Source of the DNA: RUG754 sp041856085
GTDB taxonomy: Bacteria; Bacillota; Clostridia; Peptostreptococcales; Anaerovoracaceae
Reading direction: 5' to 3'
Assembly: GCA_041856085.1 (NCBI GenBank)
Contig: JBHAFL010000001.1
Span: 1-6,113, forward strand
Length of the DNA stretch: 6,113 bases
Below the pieces are notes generated by a model. That model saw only the letters and a program-made list of their open reading frames with translations, was not told where the DNA came from and ran no database searches. The translations under genes and the position numbers were made by a program. Every line of letters starts with the position of its first letter. Position 1 is the first letter of the stretch. Below are positions 1 through 5,187 of the stretch, piece by piece.

Positions 1-1150
1 TATTCTCTTTCGAGAGGTTTTTTTCTTCCATGAGCTCGAAGAGATTCAGCTGCCTTGCACCGACGTCTTCCCTGATATTGTTGCAGTTAACGTATATTTT
101 TCTTACCATTATGTCTTCATCGGCTATACGGTCATATAGCTGCGCCATTTTCGGTACGATTATGCTTGAAGCGTTTGTCGGGAAGTCGAGCGACATACTT
201 CCGCGCGCCGGTTCCTCCTCCGAGCGCCTCGTGTACACCACATACAGCGTGAACGATTCGGTGACAACGTTTCTCTCTACCATTTCGAGGGAAATCAGCT
301 CCGACATCTCCTTGACTATAAGGCGGCCCTCTTCATGAGTGTAATCGCGCATAAGCACCTGCCCGCGCGATATCGAGTTTGTCCTCGGCTTATGTTTTTT
401 GATAAGGTCTATGGTCGTCGGTTCTTCGCCCCATGCGTGGTCTATCAGAAGCTCGGCGTCAATCCCGAATACCTTGTGCATAAGGTCTTCGTCAGCTTCC
501 GTTATCTGCCTCATAGTATATATCCCGTATTTGGCGAGGCGTTTAGCAGTGCCTGAACCTATTCTCCAGAAGTCCGTTATGGGTCTGTGCTCCCATAATG
601 TCTCTCTATAGCTCCTTTCGTCCAGAATCCCTATGAAATCCGGCGAATGCTTAGCCGTAATATCGAGAGCGACCTTGGCGAGAAAAAGATTGCTTCCAAT
701 GCCTGCCGTCGCCCTAACTCCGGTTTTTTCATACACGGCGTCCATAATCATAACCGCCATCTCTTTAGGGCTTTTGTCATAAAGCTTAAGGTAATTCGTC
801 ACTTCCATAAAACACTCGTCTATTGAATAAACATATATATCGTCCTTGGATATGTAGCTCAGGTAGACGCCGTAAATCTCAGCGGAATAGTCGATGTATT
901 TTTGGAGTCTCGGAGGCGCCGTTATGTAGGAAATCCCCCTCGGAATCTCAAAAACCCTACAGCGATTCTTCACTCCTAAGGCTTTCATCGCCGGTGAAAT
1001 CGCAAGGCATATAGTCTTATCCGTTCTCGTCGGGTCCGCCACCACAAGATTGGCGGTCATAGGGTCGAGCCCGCGCTCCACACACTCGACGGAGGCGTAG
1101 AACGACTTAAGGTCTATGCAGATGTAGCAGCGTTCTTTTTTTTCAGCCAT
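1..1150 (-). CDS. Y-family translesion DNA polymerase, UvrX/UmuC-like (3' end cut by window edge)
   Basis: Probable error-prone DNA polymerase that copies past lesions in the cytoplasm. I translated 383 codons from ATG at 1150 with no stop before the left edge. Catalytic motif 1 is CIDLKSFYASVE (residues 11-22): D13 is the first metal ligand and Y18 sits at the sugar steric gate. Catalytic motif 2 is YSIDECFME (108-116), where D111 and E112 complete the metal site. ATAGIGSNLFLAKVA (147-161) is the conserved palm segment, and residues about 190-240 hold the helix-hairpin-helix region. Near the end, QLNLF (367-371) matches the beta-clamp binding consensus QLxLF, so the protein is nearly complete; members are usually about 400-420 residues. 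The ribosome binding site is weak. The frame stays open upstream with a TTG at 1171, but ATG gives the usual short lead-in to motif 1. The gene follows the CDF exporter by 41 nt with no terminator between, so it may be co-transcribed. UvrX-like is preferred over DinB because of the long segment between motifs 1 and 2 and the overall sequence flavour; this sub-assignment is less certain than the family. Confidence 0.93.
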   Translation of the reverse strand, partial: MAEKKERCYICIDLKSFYASVECVERGLDPMTANLVVADPTRTDKTICLAISPAMKALGVKNRCRVFEIPRGISYITAPPRLQKYIDYSAEIYGVYLSYISKDDIYVYSIDECFMEVTNYLKLYDKSPKEMAVMIMDAVYEKTGVRATAGIGSNLFLAKVALDITAKHSPDFIGILDERSYRETLWEHRPITDFWRIGSGTAKRLAKYGIYTMRQITEADEDLMHKVFGIDAELLIDHAWGEEPTTIDLIKKHKPRTNSISRGQVLMRDYTHEEGRLIVKEMSELISLEMVERNVVTESFTLYVVYTRRSEEEPARGSMSLDFPTNASSIIVPKMAQLYDRIADEDIMVRKIYVNCNNIREDVGARQLNLFELMEEKNLSKEN

Positions 1151-1191
1151 TTCTTTGCTCTGTTTTATCAATCTTAACAAAAAATTTTTCG

Positions 1192-2358
1192 CTATATTAC
1201 ATAATTCGAGTCAAAATTTATAACCGCGAAAAAATCAGGATTATACTCTTTAATTTTCGAGGAAATCGTTTCGGTTATCTCTTCCGCAGTCAGCTTGCAT
1301 TCCGGCTCAAGTCCGATATCGAAAATGACATTCGTATGCGTAGGCCCCGCGACAAATCTCAAGTCGTGAAAATCGCATACTCCGTCAAGTCCGGCTATAG
1401 TCTGAACGAGAATATCCTGTACGGGCTCCCTGTGCGGGTTCTTCATGTCAATCGGGTCCATGTGAGTAGTCGCGAATATCCCAAGCTCATTTCTGAGTCT
1501 GTACTCGATTTGATCGACTACATCATGGCTCTGCATAATATCTACCGCCGCGTCAACCTCCACATGTACCGAGCAAAAAACTTTCCCCGGGCCGTAGTTA
1601 TGCACCGTAAAATCGTGTATCCCCATCACGCCCTCGTAGGATAGGCAAATGTCCTCTATTTCTCTTACAAGCTCAATATCGGGCGCTTCACCAAGAAGCG
1701 GACTTATGGTCTCTTTCGTAAGCAGGATTCCGGAGCGAATTATGAAGAGAGCGACCAGAAATCCGAGATAGCCGTCGATTCTGAGCTCGGTCAGGCCTCC
1801 GACAATCGTAGCGACGAGCACCGCCGACGTAGCTATGACATCGTTTCTCGAATCCGTACCCGCGGCAATAAGAGCTATGGAGTTTATTCTCTTCCCCGCC
1901 GTCACGTAAAAAAGTGCCTGCCATATTTTAACCGCTATCGCGACAGCGAGAATTGTAACTATCGTCCAGCTGAAACTTATCGGCTCGGGCTTCAGTATCT
2001 TGACCGCGGATTCTTTCGCTAAAACGAAGCCCACCGCAATTATTACAGCCGATACTATCATTCCGGCTATATACTCTATTCTCGCGTGGCCGTACGGGTG
2101 CTCCTTATCTTCGGGAAGACCCGCCAGTTTGAAGCCTATCAGAGTAACTACCGACGAGGACGCGTCGGAAAGGTTGTTTACCGCGTCCGCCATTATAGCT
2201 ATGCTTCCCGATAAGGCTCCGACTATGTATTTCATCACGCAAAGAGCGAGGTTGGATATTATTCCCACTATCCCCGCGAGCTTCCCGTAGCTGTCGCGCA
2301 CCTCTTTTTCTCTCACGTTTTCGTAATCTTTTATGAATATTTTAAAGATAAAGTCCAT
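1192..2358 (-). CDS. Cation diffusion facilitator (CDF) metal exporter, probably Mn(II)-type
   Basis: Inner-membrane metal/proton antiporter of 388 residues that would export a divalent metal. Six hydrophobic segments are visible at roughly 28-50, 52-80, 95-115, 132-155, 160-188 and 196-214. The family signature ADAVNNLSDA (57-66) in helix 2 puts N61 and D65 in the transport site, and GTDSRNDV (167-174) in helix 5 supplies D169 and D173. An N/D plus D/D set, without the helix-5 His of zinc CDFs, is the pattern known from Mn exporters such as streptococcal MntE; Mn is therefore inferred, and Fe or another metal cannot be excluded. HPYGHAR (87-93) is the usual conserved loop. The cytoplasmic part appears doubled, at about 224-303 and 311-388. 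The start agrees with the typical N-terminus ending in FIKDYENV; the ribosome binding site is only a weak AAGAGA 6 nt upstream. It has its own promoter at 2462-2490 and follows a terminator pair, so it heads a new transcript. Confidence 0.95.
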   Translation of the reverse strand: MDFIFKIFIKDYENVREKEVRDSYGKLAGIVGIISNLALCVMKYIVGALSGSIAIMADAVNNLSDASSSVVTLIGFKLAGLPEDKEHPYGHARIEYIAGMIVSAVIIAVGFVLAKESAVKILKPEPISFSWTIVTILAVAIAVKIWQALFYVTAGKRINSIALIAAGTDSRNDVIATSAVLVATIVGGLTELRIDGYLGFLVALFIIRSGILLTKETISPLLGEAPDIELVREIEDICLSYEGVMGIHDFTVHNYGPGKVFCSVHVEVDAAVDIMQSHDVVDQIEYRLRNELGIFATTHMDPIDMKNPHREPVQDILVQTIAGLDGVCDFHDLRFVAGPTHTNVIFDIGLEPECKLTAEEITETISSKIKEYNPDFFAVINFDSNYVI

Positions 2359-2461
2359 TTTTTTCTCTTAATTAAAATATATGCAAACAGAATAGAAGCT
2401 ACATTTTTTTTGCAACAGGTATGCCGTACTCGTTTATTGCGGCCATTCGCCGTCCCGTACA

Positions 2462-2490
2462 AGTATAGCACATCCATTAAGGGAAAAAAA
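2462..2490 (-). promoter_or_regulatory. Promoter of the CDF exporter gene (extended -10)
   Basis: Read on the minus strand, TATACT (2467-2462) is preceded by TGC, giving an extended -10 TGCTATACT. A 17-nt spacer upstream, the -35 position (2490-2485) is only TTTTTT, part of a T tract, so the extended -10 probably carries recognition. Predicted transcription start is near 2455, leaving a leader of about 97 nt before the start codon at 2358. The 15-nt block around the -10 is repeated with one change in front of crt. Confidence 0.6.
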
Positions 2491-2511
2491 GCGGTTATGT
2501 TCAATAAAAAT

Positions 2512-2537
2512 GATGCTCGGTTTTTGAACCGGGCATC
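2512..2537 (-). terminator. Second (distal) terminator of the crt-nitroreductase transcript
   Basis: GATGCTCGGTT (2512-2522) and AACCGGGCATC (2527-2537) pair over 11 positions with one G-T wobble, around a TTTG loop. On the minus strand the hairpin is followed by ATTTTTATT, a reasonable U-tract. It lies 20 nt beyond a first hairpin and before the exporter promoter, so it looks like a backup terminator insulating the exporter. Confidence 0.72.
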
Positions 2538-2556
2538 ACGTGTTTTATAAGGAAAA

Positions 2557-2575
2557 CCCCGCGTTTGACGCGGGG
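2557..2575 (-). terminator. First terminator of the crt-nitroreductase transcript, possibly bidirectional
   Basis: CCCCGCG (2557-2563) and CGCGGGG (2569-2575) form a perfect 7-bp GC stem with a 5-nt loop. On the minus strand it is followed by TTTTCCTT, 28 nt after the nitroreductase stop codon. On the plus strand ATGG then TTTTTT follows, so it could also stop antisense transcription, although no plus-strand gene needs it. Confidence 0.8.
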
Positions 2576-2602
2576 ATGGTTTTTTCAATATTATACGGGC
2601 AT

Positions 2603-3148
2603 CTATCTGTACTCTATCAATGCGGATACATCTTTTCGAGGCGGCGCGTCGTTTTCTTCGTCTCTGTAACCCATAGGGATTACCGCGCCTATACCCATAT
2701 TTTCAGGAAGATTGATGAGCTCCGCTAATTTTTTCTCGTCGAAATAGCCCTGAATTACAGTGCCGATACCCTTTTCGTGCGCGAGCAGGCAGAACGTCTG
2801 AGCTGCGATACCGCAGTCGAATGCTTCCCAGAAGTTTCCCTTGTCTGTGGAGAACGCGCCGTCTCTCTCGAAACCCGACCTGTTTTTTATGTAGCAGATA
2901 ATCATCACCGCCGAAGCTCTCGAAAGAGCCTTAGCGTTATACTCGAAGCCCCCGCAATATTCTCCGCTCGCAAGCTTTTTTAGAGTTGACTTATCCTCAA
3001 TAACAAAATACCTTACAATCTGACTGTTTTTCCATGACGGTGAATATCTCGCGGATTCGATTATTTCCTCTATAATCTCATGCTCAACGGGCTTTTCTTT
3101 GTATTTTCTGACACTTCTTCTTTCTTTGATTGCTTTGATTAGTTCCAT
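2603..3148 (-). CDS. Nitroreductase-family FMN oxidoreductase
   Basis: Probable cytoplasmic, homodimeric FMN flavoenzyme using NAD(P)H to reduce an electron acceptor; the natural substrate cannot be told from sequence. The 181 residues match the short form of the family. RRSVRKY (10-16) at the N-terminus is the phosphate-binding Arg/Ser motif of the FMN site, and SPSWKNSQ (36-43) is the second flavin-contacting loop. The segment from WEAFDCGIAAQ (107-117) through HEKGIGT (124-130) is the conserved dimer-core helix and flavin loop, and GYRDE (160-164) is the usual C-terminal strand end. GGAGG at 3158-3154, 5 nt before ATG, fixes the start. Only 23 nt separate it from the crt stop and no hairpin intervenes, so the two are very likely one operon. 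A detoxifying or flavin-cycling role, or a specific link to acyl-CoA metabolism, is possible but inferred from position only. Confidence 0.92.
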   Translation of the reverse strand: MELIKAIKERRSVRKYKEKPVEHEIIEEIIESARYSPSWKNSQIVRYFVIEDKSTLKKLASGEYCGGFEYNAKALSRASAVMIICYIKNRSGFERDGAFSTDKGNFWEAFDCGIAAQTFCLLAHEKGIGTVIQGYFDEKKLAELINLPENMGIGAVIPMGYRDEENDAPPRKDVSALIEYR

Positions 3149-3171
3149 TTTTTCCTCCGAATTGCCGATTT

Positions 3172-3948
3172 TTATCTGTTTTTGAACTCGGCAGGTCTTT
3201 TTTCGAGGAATGCTTTCATTCCCTCTTTTTGGTCTTCAGTGCCGAAACATACTCCGAAGCCCTCTGCCTCAAGCGCCGCGCCGCTGAACATATCAAGGTG
3301 ATATCCCTTGTTGATGAGAGTCTTCGACTGTCCCACTGCGATTGGAGCGTTGGAGACGATTTTTTTAGCTATCGCCTCTACGGTATTCATAAGCTCTTCC
3401 GGCTCTGTGACCTGCTGCACAAGTCCGATTCTGAGTGCCTCATCAGCCTTAATATTGGTGGCTGAAAGAATGAGGTACGACGCCATTCCCGGGCCTATAA
3501 GCTTAGAGAGTCTCTGAGTCCCGCCGAAGCCCGGTGTAATTCCGAGTCCAACCTCCGGTTGTCCGAAAAGAGCCTTAGCGGACGCGATTCTGAAGTCGCA
3601 AGCCATAGCGATTTCACAGCCGCCGCCGAGGGCAAATCCGTTTACTGCTGCGATAACCGGCTTCTCCATTTTTTCGATGTAGTTCATAACCTTGTTGCCA
3701 AATGCGCCGAACTTCTTACCCTCTATAGGGCTGAGCGTACTCATCTCGGCAATGTCGGCTCCCGCTACGAACGACCTGCCCTCACCGGTAAGTATAACGC
3801 AGCGAACTTCATCATCGTCGCTGATCAGATTAAACACGTCATAGAGCTCGCTCAGAACCTTTCTGTTAAGCGCGTTAAGCGCCTCAGGTCTGTTAATTGT
3901 GACATAGCCGATTTTTTCTCTTACTTCATACTTGATTGTTTCAAACAT
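3172..3948 (-). CDS. crt: Short-chain enoyl-CoA hydratase (crotonase / 3-hydroxybutyryl-CoA dehydratase)
   Basis: Interconverts 3-hydroxybutyryl-CoA and crotonyl-CoA, the dehydration step of clostridial butyrate synthesis, in the cytoplasm. The 258 residues are full length for the family. INRPEALNALN (18-28) is the N-terminal crotonase signature. FVAGADIAEM (60-69) and NGFALGGGCEIAMACD (103-118) supply the oxyanion-hole positions A64 and G109. The two catalytic glutamates are both present: E112, and E132 in FGQPEVGLGITPGFGG (128-143). The segments TLSPIEGKKFGAFGNKV and NIKADEALRIGLV closely resemble my recollection of Clostridium acetobutylicum Crt, which makes this more specific than a generic crotonase. 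The start has a good GAGGAG at 3962-3957, 8 nt before ATG. A promoter lies at 4002-4030. Unlike classical loci, no bcd, etfBA, hbd or thiolase gene is next to it; the operon partner is a nitroreductase. Exact chain-length specificity is inferred. Confidence 0.95.
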   Translation of the reverse strand: MFETIKYEVREKIGYVTINRPEALNALNRKVLSELYDVFNLISDDDEVRCVILTGEGRSFVAGADIAEMSTLSPIEGKKFGAFGNKVMNYIEKMEKPVIAAVNGFALGGGCEIAMACDFRIASAKALFGQPEVGLGITPGFGGTQRLSKLIGPGMASYLILSATNIKADEALRIGLVQQVTEPEELMNTVEAIAKKIVSNAPIAVGQSKTLINKGYHLDMFSGAALEAEGFGVCFGTEDQKEGMKAFLEKRPAEFKNR

Positions 3949-4001
3949 TATTTCAACTCCTCATAAATATTTAATAAGTATTGCCAATTCTCATATGCTC
4001 A

Positions 4002-4030
4002 AGTATAACACATCTTTGACAAAAAACAAA
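4002..4030 (-). promoter_or_regulatory. Promoter of the crt-nitroreductase operon (extended -10)
   Basis: On the minus strand, TATACT (4007-4002) is preceded by TGT, giving the extended -10 TGTTATACT. The -35 position at 17-nt spacing (4030-4025) is a poor TTTGTT inside a T-rich stretch. Transcription would start near 3995, giving a leader of about 47 nt. The T-rich -35 area is the same DNA as the U-tract of the preceding lplA terminator. Confidence 0.6.
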
Positions 4031-4060
4031 CAATATTCTGCCCTGCCGAGAGGACAGAAT
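4021..4060 (-). terminator. Intrinsic terminator of lplA
   Basis: ATTCTGCCCT (4035-4044) and AGGACAGAAT (4051-4060) pair over 10 positions with one wobble, around a 6-nt loop. On the minus strand the stem is followed by ATTGTTTGTTTTTT (4034-4021), a classical U-tract. The stem begins about 70 nt after the lplA stop codon. Termination here separates lplA from the crt unit. Confidence 0.83.
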
Positions 4061-4130
4061 CAATTTGCCGACGCTTATGAATGTAAATAATCGTATGACG
4101 ACAGAATCTCTGAATAAGATCGAGAGTATT

Positions 4131-5114
4131 CTATCCTCTTATAAGTCTGCCGAGCTCTTCTGCGCTGATTCCCGCCATATATTCGCCGAGATTGAGCTCT
4201 CTCAGCTTATCCGGCAGAGTTTCGTCGAGCACGGCTCCTACAAGTCCCGCTTCGAGCTCTGCGATATCGCCGTTCCCGAAGAAGTCTCCGCTTATGCTGA
4301 TATCCTTAATTTTACCGGAGTCTGCCGTCAGATTGACGGTGACAAGTCCTGCGTCGAACTTCTCCTCTCTAATCATCTCATATTTAGAGCATTTACCGTA
4401 TCTCCACTCCCAAGTGGCGTATTTTTCGTCTCTGAGCTTTTCGATTTCCCTGATGTCCCGTTCGCTGAGCTCATAAGCTTCTACCGAGCTGTCGCCGAGG
4501 ATATGTGCTTTTAGCGCGGACTTGAACTCGTCCATAGTTATCTTTTTTTCGGCATTGGCATTTATCGTGGTTACCCTTGATTTGACGGATTTAACGTTTT
4601 TTGATTGGAATTTCGCCGCCTTGACATTAAGGGCGCCGGCTACGTTCGCCATATCGGAATCGAGCATTATGCAGCCGTGGTGCATAACTCTTCCCTGTTT
4701 GATATATTGCGAGTTGCCTGAAAATTTTTTGCCGTCGATGGTTATATCGTTTCTGCCGTTAAACTCCGCCGAAATGCCGAAGCTCTTGAGCACGTCGATA
4801 ATAGGGACGATAAACATCTTGAAGTTCAGCCCCTCCATATCTTTTTTATCCACTATAAAGGTGAAATTAAGATTACCCATATCGTGATAAACCGCCCCGC
4901 CTCCCGAAAGGCGTCTCGCCACTCTAATCCGTTTCTCGTCCACCACCTGCTGATTGACTTCCTCCGCCGCATTCTGGTACTTCCCGATTACTATGGTGTT
5001 TTCGTTCTGCCAAAGCATAAAATATCCGTCGTCCTTAGGCAGTTTCTCAAAAACATATTCTTCAAGCGCAAGGTTGAAATATGGGTCTGTACTCCCGGAT
5101 TCAATATACTTCAT
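4131..5114 (-). CDS. lplA: Lipoate-protein ligase A
   Basis: Activates free lipoate with ATP to lipoyl-AMP and transfers it to a lysine of lipoyl-domain proteins, such as E2 subunits of 2-oxoacid dehydrogenases or glycine-cleavage GcvH, in the cytoplasm. The 327 residues cover the N-terminal catalytic domain and, from about 245, the small C-terminal accessory domain of full-length bacterial LplA. YIESGSTDPYFNLALEEY (3-20) is the characteristic N-terminus. ARRLSGGGAVYHDMGNLNF (66-84) is the lipoyl-adenylate binding loop. FNGRNDITIDGKKFSGNSQY (118-137) carries the candidate catalytic lysine K130, and HHGCIMLDSD (145-154) is the conserved strand following it. The start is firm because a stop codon lies two codons upstream in frame, but the nearest purine-rich site, GAGAGG (5133-5128), is 13 nt away, which is long. 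No clear promoter is seen in the 73 nt before it, so it may be read from upstream. No lipoyl-accepting protein is encoded in the window. Confidence 0.96.
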   Translation of the reverse strand: MKYIESGSTDPYFNLALEEYVFEKLPKDDGYFMLWQNENTIVIGKYQNAAEEVNQQVVDEKRIRVARRLSGGGAVYHDMGNLNFTFIVDKKDMEGLNFKMFIVPIIDVLKSFGISAEFNGRNDITIDGKKFSGNSQYIKQGRVMHHGCIMLDSDMANVAGALNVKAAKFQSKNVKSVKSRVTTINANAEKKITMDEFKSALKAHILGDSSVEAYELSERDIREIEKLRDEKYATWEWRYGKCSKYEMIREEKFDAGLVTVNLTADSGKIKDISISGDFFGNGDIAELEAGLVGAVLDETLPDKLRELNLGEYMAGISAEELGRLIRG

Positions 5115-5187
5115 TATTTATCGATTGCCTCTCTTTTAATTTTCTCTGCTTAAGCCTCACATATCGAGGCTCCTTATCCGCCGACTC

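Noticed and set aside
1151..1191. LexA/SOS operator upstream of the Y-family polymerase
   Set aside because: No CGAAC-N4-GTTCG-like palindrome is present in the gap.
1688..1924. Minus-strand 78-codon frame inside the exporter gene
   Set aside because: It is a different frame of the same strand within the CDF coding region, without domain features.
2359..2460. Metal riboswitch (yybP-ykoY or NiCo type) in the exporter leader
   Set aside because: The conserved cores of these classes could not be found and the available leader is short; kept only as an open question.
3559..3966. 135-codon plus-strand open frame opposite crt
   Set aside because: Crt on the other strand is intact with full catalytic motifs and a good ribosome binding site; the antisense frame looks like no known family.
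4103..4132. Hairpin AGAATCTCT / AGAGTATTCT over the lplA stop codon as a terminator
   Set aside because: The stem has a bulge and an 11-nt loop and no T-run follows on the minus strand; the better terminator is at 4021-4060.
4065..4514. 149-codon plus-strand open frame overlapping the 3' end of lplA
   Set aside because: It lies antisense to a clearly recognised enzyme, has no recognisable domain and is explained by codon composition of the gene opposite.
5153..5171. Hairpin AGCCTC / GAGGCT between the C39-like gene and lplA as a terminator
   Set aside because: Only 6 bp with a 7-nt loop and no T-run on either strand, so read-through into lplA remains possible.
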